Origin: Candidatus Zhuqueibacterota bacterium | GTDB taxonomy: Bacteria; BS750m-G25 | Assembly (NCBI GenBank): GCA_016783505.1 | Contig: JADHWK010000034.1 | Span: 1-27,683 of the forward strand | Length of the DNA: 27,683 nt | Direction of reading: 5' to 3' | Part shown: in pieces, positions 14,901 to 21,208 of the stretch | How the letters are laid out: each line of letters starts with the position of its first letter | Position numbering within the stretch: the first letter of the stretch is position 1 | Translations under genes and position numbers: made by a program | Notes under the pieces: generated by a model | What the model saw: only the letters and a program-made list of their open reading frames with translations | Databases searched by the model: none | Told to the model about the DNA's origin: nothing

Positions 14901-16244
14901 CTCCATTTCGATGCCCAGGGTCTCTTTTGCAGACTCTTCAAGGAACGACCCGGTGCCTGCGGAACAAGCCTCATTCATGGCATAGTCGCTCGCTACACCA
15001 TTTGTCACCAATGTGTATTTTGCATCCTGACCACCTATTTCGAATATAGTATCTACATCGGGATCAAAGTGAAGAGAGGCGGTGGCATGTGCTATTATCT
15101 CATTGATTACACCGTCAGTAAGTGCATGTAGTCCCGCTATTTTTCTGCCAGAACCGGTCACACCCAGCCCACGAATGACTACTTTTGTGCCATTCAACTG
15201 GTTCAGAAGGGTCTTATAACATTTTCGTGAAGCTCCCACCGGATCGCCATTCGTTCGAAGGTACTCACTGGCGAGTATCTTCAGGTCTGACTCGCGCAAC
15301 AGGACGATCTTGGTCGTAGTCGAACCGACGTCCAATCCCAAGATGCACCTGTCATCAGCCCGTGGCCTCCCCCGCTTCATCTGAGCAAAGGTTACCATAT
15401 GCTCGAAATCACATAATGGTCGGTGGTAATCGAATTGTGATATACGTTTGGTGAAGAGTTGGCTTAGATCATCAAAAGGCCTTGTCTCATTATCCAAAGC
15501 CCAGAGAGCAGCCCCAAGAGCCTCAAAATAAGTCGCCTCCTTTGGTACATTCAAGTTACTAATCTCACGTCCAAGATAATCAATCATAACCTTATTTTTA
15601 GTCGTGCCGCCAACAACCATAACGTTCTCTTTCGGTATATTTTTGAGCAATTCGAGGACCTTACTTGCCATCATCTCGCACAAACCAGCCACCACCCGAC
15701 CTTTGGGCACACCTTTATTGGTCGCATGTGTACAATCGCTCTTACAAAAAACTGAACATCGGCCGGACACATAATACGGTTCTTCATGCTGTGCATACCT
15801 GATTGCTTCCTTTATGCTTACATCCATTCGCCTTGTCTGCTGGATAAAGAATTCACCCGTTCCGGAAGCGCATTTATTCCCTGTATAGACTTTACTAATC
15901 TTTCCAGAGTTGTCAAGTTTATAGACAATAAAAGTCTCCCCACCGGCACTTATGATAGCACTATACGGCTTATTATCACCATTGACATACTTCAATGAGC
16001 ATTCGATAGCTAGCGGCTCTGAGATGCGGCTCAGGTTAAGGAAATCCTTAAATCTCCGACCAGTGACAGCAATTGAATCAATTTTTTTCAGATCAAGCTG
16101 CCCTAGCAAGTTTTTCACTACGTGTTTGGGGTTTCCCTCATGTGCATGAGATAGGACATTGTTAATCCCTATCTCCTTTCCATTCTTTTCAACATCAACC
16201 AGAGTTATTGTTGATGCTCCACAACAAAGACCTATTGAGCGCAT
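11949..16244 (-). CDS. Giant CoA-substrate-specific enzyme activase (BcrA/BadF/HgdC family, two ASKHA domains)
   Basis: A 1431-residue activator of the 2-hydroxyacyl-CoA dehydratase/benzoyl-CoA reductase type, which uses ATP and a [4Fe-4S] cluster to inject an electron into a partner enzyme. The first ASKHA ATPase domain covers about 1-255 (NKCASGTGEFF, MVVGGTTKN). The second is at about 295-575, with LGLDVGSTTTK, FEIGGQDAKY, NEACSAGTGSFLEE, NDQCAAF and MQGGVCYN. A DUF2229-like region follows (TCPGGKEKC, PFGGACNRYYN, RSAPFCFPCEISHGY), then a long C-terminal region with dehydratase-subunit-like character (EDAYGGLGTEF, MAEVGTEFCGS, FGCMPNRLSE). The length is normal for this fused family. The start follows GGAG. 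No separate dehydratase subunits are nearby. It is oxygen-sensitive chemistry, implying an anaerobe. Confidence 0.92.
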   Translation of the reverse strand: MRSIGLCCGASTITLVDVEKNGKEIGINNVLSHAHEGNPKHVVKNLLGQLDLKKIDSIAVTGRRFKDFLNLSRISEPLAIECSLKYVNGDNKPYSAIISAGGETFIVYKLDNSGKISKVYTGNKCASGTGEFFIQQTRRMDVSIKEAIRYAQHEEPYYVSGRCSVFCKSDCTHATNKGVPKGRVVAGLCEMMASKVLELLKNIPKENVMVVGGTTKNKVMIDYLGREISNLNVPKEATYFEALGAALWALDNETRPFDDLSQLFTKRISQFDYHRPLCDFEHMVTFAQMKRGRPRADDRCILGLDVGSTTTKIVLLRESDLKILASEYLRTNGDPVGASRKCYKTLLNQLNGTKVVIRGLGVTGSGRKIAGLHALTDGVINEIIAHATASLHFDPDVDTIFEIGGQDAKYTLVTNGVASDYAMNEACSAGTGSFLEESAKETLGIEMEDIADWAMKGNRPPNFNDQCAAFISSDIKNTFHEGIPKEDIVAGLVYSICMNYVNRVKGARPVGKKVFMQGGVCYNRSVPIAMAALSGKEIIVPPEPGLIGAYGVALEIKHRLDRNLMKEQLFELETLVNREVEYKESFTCPGGKEKCDLGCSINRVVIEGKTYPFGGACNRYYNIRHKIKMDPGKHDLVVLRQKLVFDEFAPDLTDLPEGAPTVGILRSFLTNTYYPLFAHFFKELGFRPVLSKEVDPDGVDQRSAPFCFPCEISHGYFKNLLDINPDYIFLPHIPGVKVENGYYPSKLCPLLQGEPYYLRSAFEDQLLNGPIIIAPFIDLASSTGKQKEAFKSMASELGVSKKKAGAAFDKARDVQEQMQEYMVELGKKTIHEIERDHDRIGIVLFGRSYNAFVPEANKGIPHKFASRGITIIPDDFLDLKKYPVKEHMYWSMGQIILKGAMGIKDHPQLFGTFITNFSCGPDSFIVGYFRDIMGRKPSLTLELDNHTADAGLETRVEAFLDIVARYRKLQASKEQKAKGFEKFQPAITRFDNKRFLITTSEGEEISLFDPRVTLVIPSMSQFGTQGISAAIRNQGIKVVALPAMDEEDLKLGRGNTMCKECLPLQLTTGALLKYLRDARSQNEVTVYFMPTANGPCRFGQYQIFMRDFVKKHKMKNVAFMSLDGEDAYGGLGTEFILQGWNAVVIADVFEDIYNSILAVAEDRDKALEELQAIWSYVVKGLEDGKSSTQEALKQAVADLKRIPQKKPLRDAPQVLVVGEIYVRKEGLSRRWLPERLAESGIVSYVAPMHEWMYYVDWCLEHKLSDKAVSFKTLLLNKAKHKIMVRVERDVKRIMAESGWYIPRIVEMDHVIEVGENFISRNLTGEAILTVGGPMAEVGTEFCGSIAIGPFGCMPNRLSESILNLKMDREHLMRFRKDRMTDQVTSEVPNMPFLAIESDGSPFPQLIEARLETFVIQALRVHNVMMKYCNEH

Positions 16245-16445
16245 TATTTCAAATCTCCATCAACATTTATTTGTTATATATTTACAACTATATTTGTATA
16301 TATCTCCTTACAATCTTCTAATCTTCCCTTCAACACAAAGATAAAACTTCTTCTTGTTCCCAAAATGAGTTCAGGAATTGATTTAGGTTTAAATTTATTA
16401 TATTGTTTTTAAAATTTCAAGAGTTTTTTGATTTTTCTCACCCTA

Positions 16446-16535
16446 GGCTTATTTTGGCTCACAATAATCCCCGGGCTGCACCGATTCTTCTTTGCCTGCC
16501 GGGGTCAGGGGCGACCACTCACCGATGTTCTCCGT
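16446..16535 (-). repeat. Right copy of the 90-base direct repeat flanking the activase gene
   Basis: This is the intact 3' end of the transglutaminase-like gene. Its diverged copy at 11805-11894 lies on the other side of the activase gene in the same orientation. Confidence 0.8.
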
Positions 16536-18113
16536 CTCCACCTTACATTTTCCGATCGCTGTCCAGCGGTCGTTGGAATTGTAGGTCCAGCCCAGGTATT
16601 CCGAATCCCCCCCGCTGATTGTAGTGATCAGACAGCGGTTAGAGGCATACCCGAACCCGTCAGCTTGTCCGGCTGGTGTCTCCTTATCCCCCCGGGAGGG
16701 ATCCACGGGAATCCAGCCGTAGGGGGGGAGATAAATTTCCACCCATCGGTGAAACACCTCGTCAGTCGAGGCATCATCCCCCCGCACTGCCACCGACCCC
16801 ACATAGCGGGCCGGCAGCCCCGCCGCCCGGCAGAGGGAGATGTAGACAAAGCTGTATTCAGAGCAGGAACCGCTCCCGCGGGCCAGCACCGTGGGAGCGA
16901 TGTTCCATCCGCCGGCTAACTCATAGAACATGTGCTCCAGCACGTAGCGGTAGATCTTACGGGCGATCCAATAGGGATTTTTCTCCTCTCCCACCGCCTC
17001 CCTGACGGCATTCTGGATCACCGGGTCTCCGAGGGCAAATTTTGGGGCATCTACTAAATATTTTTTACGGATTTCCTTAGGGATGTTCTTCAACCTTCCT
17101 ACCTTCTCAGGAAAGATAAAGTAATATATTTCATACATCCGCGCCTTTACAGTATAACCAGCGGAGGCGAATTTACCGCTTTCCAGCTCATCGAAATGAT
17201 AATGGGCTACCCGCTGTCCCCACTCATCGGTCAGAAAATCGGTGGGGGGAGGATTGAAACTGATCTCCCCCAGGATTTCCTGGTTGTCCAAATCCTGGGG
17301 AAGCGCCAGGTAAATATCCAGTCCCTTCACGGTCCCGGGGCCAAAGTTCCGGAATTCGTGGGTGTATTCCAATAGCTCCTCCTTGGGGTCCGTCCGGGAG
17401 AAGGAAATGTCATCCCCGATCTTTATCCGATAGACCCAGTCGGTCTGATAGTCAACGTTCCAGAGTGCTCCTTCATCCCAGGCCAGCCCCCTGGCGTAGG
17501 GACCGGGGGAGGGAAGGGAGAGGATCACCTCGCCCAGTTCCGGAGTTACCATATAGATACGATCCTGGATGCGGTCGGAGACCCATAGGTAACGGCCGTC
17601 GTAGGCCAGGCCCTGGGAGTCATCCGAAGGAGAGGGTATGGAACGAATGGTGGTTCCGTCATCGGTGCTGATCTGAAAAATGCGGTCCTCTTGCCCATCC
17701 GCCAACCACAGATTGGCTCCGTCCCAGGCCAGCCCCCCTGGACTGGGGGAGGGGGAATCAATGGCCTTCAGCATCATCCCTGACCGGGGGTCCAACTGAT
17801 AGACGACCCTTCGGGCTCGGTCGGCACACCACAGGTACTCCCTGTCAAAGGCCAGTCCCGCCGGATGATAGCCAGGGGTGGGGATAACCCGAATTACCGA
17901 ACCGTTCTTAGGATTTATTTGATATAGAGAATCCGTCTTCCGGTCGGCAGCCCACAGAAATTCCCCGTCAAAGGCAAGCCCGGTGGAACACCTACCGGGG
18001 GTGGGAAAGGAGATCAGAACATCCCCGGTCTCCGCAGATCCCAACGCCACCATTCCCATGACCACTCCCATAGCCAACCCCCACTTTCTCAACCCCATTA
18101 TCGCTTTTGCCAT
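16449..18113 (-). CDS. Secreted beta-propeller/transglutaminase-like protein
   Basis: A 554-residue exported protein. After a signal peptide (hydrophobic run to about residue 27, ending GSAET) come five repeats of about 42 residues (about 30-245), each with GLAFDGEFLWAADR-like cores and IPTPG-like starts, the pattern of NHL/SMP-30-type propeller blades. A beta-rich linker follows (about 250-340), then a transglutaminase-like domain with the triad Cys in GSGSCSEYSF, His in DEVFHRWVEIY and Asp in WIPVDPSRGD. Such domains act mostly as proteases or cross-linkers. The Met at 18113 is chosen because GGAGGAAAA precedes it; an in-frame Met at 18164 lacks such a site. The substrate is unknown. A remnant copy of its 3' end lies at 11805-11894. 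Confidence 0.85.
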   Translation of the reverse strand: MAKAIMGLRKWGLAMGVVMGMVALGSAETGDVLISFPTPGRCSTGLAFDGEFLWAADRKTDSLYQINPKNGSVIRVIPTPGYHPAGLAFDREYLWCADRARRVVYQLDPRSGMMLKAIDSPSPSPGGLAWDGANLWLADGQEDRIFQISTDDGTTIRSIPSPSDDSQGLAYDGRYLWVSDRIQDRIYMVTPELGEVILSLPSPGPYARGLAWDEGALWNVDYQTDWVYRIKIGDDISFSRTDPKEELLEYTHEFRNFGPGTVKGLDIYLALPQDLDNQEILGEISFNPPPTDFLTDEWGQRVAHYHFDELESGKFASAGYTVKARMYEIYYFIFPEKVGRLKNIPKEIRKKYLVDAPKFALGDPVIQNAVREAVGEEKNPYWIARKIYRYVLEHMFYELAGGWNIAPTVLARGSGSCSEYSFVYISLCRAAGLPARYVGSVAVRGDDASTDEVFHRWVEIYLPPYGWIPVDPSRGDKETPAGQADGFGYASNRCLITTISGGDSEYLGWTYNSNDRWTAIGKCKVETENIGEWSPLTPAGKEESVQPGDYCEPK

Positions 18114-18193
18114 TTTTCCTCCAAAAACCATAAAAAACGCCGGCTTTACACGGAGCAAGCCCAACCAGTTTTGAACTTCCGATAATGTCTAAG

Positions 18194-18709
18194 TTACCAG
18201 GTGATGGTGCTCCGGAACAGCATATTGGTATCCCGGAGGCGTTTGGCCACCGTGCGGGCCAGGGTGCCCATGATCATAAACCCCAGGTGGTGGTCCCCCT
18301 CCATCAGTCGCTTCAGGGCCTCCTTTTCGATCACCAGCACCCTCACATCATCAGCCGCTTCCACCGTCGCCGACCGGGGGGAATCGTCCAGAAAGGACAA
18401 TTCACCGAAAACCTCGCCCTCCTTCAAAGTCTGGATGACTTCCTTTTTAGGACTATCGGCCTTGATACGGATTTTGACCCGCACCCGCCCTTGCTCCACG
18501 ATGTAGATGTCACCACCACGGCTGTCCTCCGCAAGGATTACTTCATCCTTGGAAAACGATCGCCGCTGGGCAATAGTCGCCAGTTTGCCCAATTCCTCCT
18601 CGCTTAATCCCTGGATCAGGGGCACACTTTTTAAAACATCCTTAACTTCCATAGCCTCCTCCTGTTTTAATATCCAAGAATTCTCCAGAAGCGCCGGGTT
18701 CCTTTTCAT
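18194..18709 (-). CDS. Cyclic-nucleotide-binding domain protein
   Basis: A protein made of a single cNMP-binding (CAP-type) beta-barrel: LIQGLSEEELGKLATIA, GGDIYIVEQGRVRVKI, then the phosphate-binding cassette GEVFGELSFLDDSPRSATV and the C-terminal helices ending RSTITW. There is no helix-turn-helix, so it is not by itself a transcription factor; it probably senses cAMP, cGMP or a related ligand and acts on a partner. Two starts are possible. The ATG at 18709 overlaps the stop of a tiny upstream ORF (ATGA); the ATG at 18652 follows GGAGGAGG and gives the canonical 152-residue domain protein. The second is more likely to be the main start. It ends 81 bases upstream of the transglutaminase-like gene. 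Confidence 0.88.
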   Translation of the reverse strand: MKRNPALLENSWILKQEEAMEVKDVLKSVPLIQGLSEEELGKLATIAQRRSFSKDEVILAEDSRGGDIYIVEQGRVRVKIRIKADSPKKEVIQTLKEGEVFGELSFLDDSPRSATVEAADDVRVLVIEKEALKRLMEGDHHLGFMIMGTLARTVAKRLRDTNMLFRSTITW

Positions 18710-18780
18710 CGTTGATGCTTCTTTATACCCTTACGGTGTTTTCCTCGCCGTTTTTTTTTCCTCTTCTTTCTGACAGCCAT
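18706..18780 (-). CDS. Tiny Lys/Arg-rich protein (24 residues), COX24/bTHX-like composition
   Basis: ATG GCT GTC followed by a run of basic codons encodes KKRKKKRRGKHRKG and ends KKHQR. GGAGG lies six bases upstream of the ATG at 18780, an ideal spacing, and the stop TGA overlaps the ATG at 18709 of the cNMP-binding gene. The composition and KKRxKKxRxKHR pattern resemble small ribosomal-associated proteins of the AURKAIP1/COX24 (mS38) or bTHX type. Assignment is tentative at this size, and the nine-A run invites caution. Confidence 0.45.
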   Translation of the reverse strand: MAVRKKRKKKRRGKHRKGIKKHQR

Positions 18781-18786
18781 GACCAT

Positions 18787-19180
18787 CCTCCGATAAGATA
18801 AGCTGATGTTGCCCTATCTAAACAACTTGGAATTTCTACAAATGATTTATATTGTAGTTAAACAACCAAAGTTTAAAGTTGATAATAAGCAATCGGTCAG
18901 ACGCTCGACTGATTGACAATAGCCAGTCTAAACCCCCTTGAAACCAAAATATTATATCATTAGCTCTTCCGGCGATACTTCTCGGGATGTTCAATCATAT
19001 AATTTAACAATTAAATCTCTAAGACTCCGCAACACGGTATTCTCTTTATTATTTATTGCCAACTGCTTACTGCCAGCTGCCTTCGGTTATTGGCAATCCC
19101 TGTCGGTCAGGTTAGTCAGATGTCCGATTTATTTGAATTTGTTTCGTGCTTAGGATTTTTCTTGGAAAGGAGCTGGATGT
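18787..19180. other. AT-rich intergenic region with heptamer repeats
   Basis: About 390 bases without a supported gene. A tandem heptamer array lies at 19057-19084. On the minus strand just beyond it the DNA reads briefly like protein (LRSLRDLIVKLYD) but soon meets stops, so it may be the remnant of a small gene. Nothing else was identified. Confidence 0.45.
19057..19084. repeat. Degenerate heptamer tandem repeat, four units
   Basis: Consecutive units TGCCAAC, TGCTTAC, TGCCAGC and TGCCTTC. The 7-base period matches that of the arrays at 20236-20263 and 20449-20469, although the unit sequence differs. Confidence 0.6.
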
Positions 19181-20149
19181 TTAGAACTCGATGCTGGGAC
19201 GTACAAAAAACTGACTCACTACAATTTCATCCGCTAAAATAAGACCCGTTGACCGGTCAAAGGTCCGTTTTCTCTCAAATAGAATCCCCACGTCCAGGGT
19301 CAATTGCATATCCCAGAACAGATGGATCGGGAACATTTTTCCGTAAGAAAGGAGCAGTTTGGTGAGGGGGCGCTTGGGGCCAAAGTCCCGGAGGGGGAAT
19401 TGCATCTCATATTCCCAGCGACAATTTTGCCCCGGGGTGAACTTTGGGGCCCCAGGATCCATTCGTCTCCGCCGGAAAGATAGGATAAGAACATCGGGAA
19501 GCTCGCCCTTTTGGTGAAGCTTTACCCCGGCCTTAAAATCCCAGCTAAACTCACCGGCACCGGATCCTATCACCCTTACCCCCCGCATTTTCCCCATTAA
19601 CTGAACCCAGTAGTCCTTAAACAACCAACTGTCCAAAAAACTCTGGTTCCCCACCGTCAGCACCACCCCTATGATCCCCTTTCCCCTGTACTTAAGTTTC
19701 CAGTTCTGAAAATCTAAAATGTCGTAAAAGGTTAAAATGTCACCCAGAAAGAAGGATAGGGAATAGGGTTGTTCATACCCCGAGCTCACCATGCGTAGCA
19801 GGTTCACATCACTGTAGAAATGAAAGCGATTAAAAAGTCTGGGATAGTCCCGCTCCAACCAGGCACCCCAAAACGGCAGGGGATAAAGGGTAAACTCCAC
19901 CAACATAAATTGGGGGATCATGACCTCCCGGAGCAGGTCCCGATAAAGCTTCCCCTCCTCCTCGGTCCAGATCTCCAGGGCCCGGTCCCGTACCAAGTCC
20001 TGATAGAAGCTGGTATGACTTTTATATGGATCGAAGACCAAGGCCCATCCACCCCGGCGGCCGGACACCGTCCAGGTCCGGTGAAGACCCAGGGTACATT
20101 CGTAAAAGACGAACACCAAAAGAAAAGATAACGATATTTTCCCCGCCAT
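19181..20149 (-). CDS. Secreted protein, probable outer-membrane beta-barrel
   Basis: A 322-residue protein of no family I recognise. It begins with a signal peptide (KISLSFLLVFVFYECTLG) and continues with many alternating aromatic/hydrophobic stretches typical of membrane beta-strands (WALVFDPY, LKYRGKGIIGVVLTVG, DVLILSFRRRRMD, CRWEYEMQFPLRDFG, LFWDMQLTLDVGILF). It ends VSQFFVRPSIEF, and a C-terminal Phe is the usual outer-membrane insertion signal. An envelope location is therefore likely and a role in transport or structure is open. The start ATG at 20149 has only a weak Shine-Dalgarno (GGATC). It is a single gene with long gaps on both sides. Confidence 0.6.
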   Translation of the reverse strand: MAGKISLSFLLVFVFYECTLGLHRTWTVSGRRGGWALVFDPYKSHTSFYQDLVRDRALEIWTEEEGKLYRDLLREVMIPQFMLVEFTLYPLPFWGAWLERDYPRLFNRFHFYSDVNLLRMVSSGYEQPYSLSFFLGDILTFYDILDFQNWKLKYRGKGIIGVVLTVGNQSFLDSWLFKDYWVQLMGKMRGVRVIGSGAGEFSWDFKAGVKLHQKGELPDVLILSFRRRRMDPGAPKFTPGQNCRWEYEMQFPLRDFGPKRPLTKLLLSYGKMFPIHLFWDMQLTLDVGILFERKRTFDRSTGLILADEIVVSQFFVRPSIEF

Positions 20150-20235
20150 AAGATTTGATCCATCGGAATTTTAAACATGGATTCGGTAATTCTTTATATC
20201 ATTGGTGCAACCAAATAAAAAAGAATATATGTTTT

Positions 20236-20263
20236 GATTGTTGATTGTTAATTGCAGATTGTT
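20236..20263. repeat. Heptamer repeat array, left arm
   Basis: Units GATTGTT, GATTGTT, AATTGCA and GATTGTT in a row. The array ends seven bases before the 3' end of the four-helix-bundle remnant and is the inverted counterpart of 20449-20469. Confidence 0.7.
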
Positions 20264-20269
20264 TAATTT

Positions 20270-20448
20270 TTAAATCCTTAATTTTCCAGTTAATTTTATT
20301 AAGGTATTGATTTCTTTTGGGAGTTTTCTTAACCCGTCCATAATATGTTCATTTTCTTCTTTGAAACAATTTCCCAAACATAACCGTCAAGCTCAGAAGC
20401 AATTTGGTAAAGTGTTATATCTTCTAGTTTTAAAAAATCTTTCTTCAT
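20270..20448 (-). pseudogene. Decayed four-helix-bundle (S23/IVS-type) protein gene
   Basis: From ATG 20448 the frame reads MKKDFLKLEDITLYQIASEL and on to WEIVSKKK before a stop at 20329-20331. Moving one frame after KKK gives ENEHIMDGLRKLPKEINTLI and LIKLTGKLRI, with a stop at 20270. The start resembles the first helix of the four-helix-bundle proteins encoded by 23S rRNA intervening sequences and their free-standing relatives; the end is a plausible last helix. A frameshift and an internal deletion would explain the short total of about 58 codons against the usual 110-120. The family call is moderate. Confidence 0.45.
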
Positions 20449-20469
20449 AACAATCAACAATCAGCAATC
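20449..20469. repeat. Heptamer repeat array, right arm
   Basis: Units AACAATC, AACAATC and AGCAATC directly abut the start codon of the four-helix-bundle remnant. The reverse complement (GATTGTT type) matches the left array at 20236-20263, so the pair forms inverted repeats. Confidence 0.7.
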
Positions 20470-20606
20470 AAACTAAATCTTTCAATTATCATTTTATTGA
20501 AGGAATAATATTGTTGTTTAAAGGTGTGATTTTCAGCACATTAAAGAGTGACGGAGATCATTGCTTTTGCCAAAAAAGAGGGGTAAATTAGTAGTGTCAA
20601 AACGAT

Positions 20607-20715
20607 CTTGAGAAAAGTTCAAGCCGTTACTGTGGGATCATCTTTCACCCTCCCTTACGCAGTAACGACTTGTCGGAGGGGCCCAGCCGAGGTCGACTGT
20701 TGGGCCCTTCTTTTT
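20607..20715 (+). ncRNA. Possible structured RNA ending in a terminator
   Basis: Consecutive hairpins on the plus strand: CTTGA/TCAAG (20607-20623); a 13-bp stem with one mismatch, CAAGCCGTTACTG (20620-20632) with CAGTAACGACTTG (20660-20672), whose first arm overlaps the previous hairpin so the two are alternatives; then the terminator stem below. No plus-strand gene is upstream for many kilobases, so a terminated plus-strand transcript here suggests a small RNA. No known RNA family was recognised, and no firm promoter was found. Confidence 0.35.
20676..20715 (+). terminator. Rho-independent terminator, plus strand
   Basis: GAGGGGCCCA (20676-20685) pairs with TGGGCCCTTC (20701-20710) with one wobble, followed by TTTTT. 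The T run is only on the plus side; on the minus strand the hairpin directly follows the stop of the small gene at 20714 but has no T run after it. Confidence 0.7.
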
Positions 20716-20992
20716 AATCTTCCCCCTCTGATGCAATTTGAATAATAATACGCTGGTTTTCCTCCTCGATCTCGGCCAGCGTTCCCTCATATCCCCCCTC
20801 GACCATACCCTTCAGGGCCTCCAGATCGATAGATTTCTCCTTCAACTTTTCCTTGGCAATACCGGGGATAAAATTGAACACCCATCTAAAGGCTGCCAAG
20901 GGAATTTTGACCCTCGTCTTAGGTTTTTCCAGATCCCCCTCATAGATGATAATGCGGAGAAACTTCTTCTTGGAATGGGTTTCTGTTGGCAT
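20714..20992 (-). CDS. Small conserved protein (SHOCT-like type)
   Basis: A 92-residue cytoplasmic protein: FLRIIIYEG, TRVKIPLAAFRWVFNFIPG, AKEKLKEKSIDLEALKGMV, then EGTLAEIEEENQRIIIQIA. The order strand, amphipathic helix with FIP, KEKL followed by a short helix, and final EIEEE strand pair resembles the SHOCT-like small domain found alone or at the end of bactofilin/YvlB-type regulators. Function is unknown. No strong Shine-Dalgarno is visible (GAAAGAAAG upstream of the ATG). It stands alone between long gaps. Confidence 0.6.
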   Translation of the reverse strand: MPTETHSKKKFLRIIIYEGDLEKPKTRVKIPLAAFRWVFNFIPGIAKEKLKEKSIDLEALKGMVEGGYEGTLAEIEEENQRIIIQIASEGED

Positions 20993-21149
20993 TGCTTTCT
21001 TTCATTTATAATATGGTCTATAAAATAAAGAATAGATTCAATATTCTTTTCATTAAACCTTATTAAGGTTTTAAACCTTCGGAATGTTGACTTTTGTAAT
21101 ATATCACTTTTTCCTAAAAAAGCAAGAAAAATATTTTCTAGCCCATTTT

Positions 21150-21180
21150 TTTTAATAAAAAGCCTTCCCGATGGAAGGCC
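21150..21180 (-). terminator. Rho-independent terminator after the P1-family peptidase
   Basis: On the minus strand GGCCTTCC-ATC-GGGAAGGCT forms a 7-8 bp stem followed by TTTTTATT. It lies 29 bases beyond the stop at 21209 and closes the five-gene minus-strand cluster. Confidence 0.8.
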
Positions 21181-21208
21181 ATAGCTTATTTTATTAAACC
21201 GCCCCCAT

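Larger units (their letters stand above)
20150..20713. other. Long intergenic region with decayed gene and possible RNA
   Basis: 564 bases between the secreted protein and the small conserved protein. It contains heptamer arrays at 20236-20263 and 20449-20469 in opposite orientation, a broken four-helix-bundle-like gene between them, and a hairpin-rich segment with a plus-strand terminator (20607-20715). The rest is AT-rich without clear signals. Confidence 0.6.
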
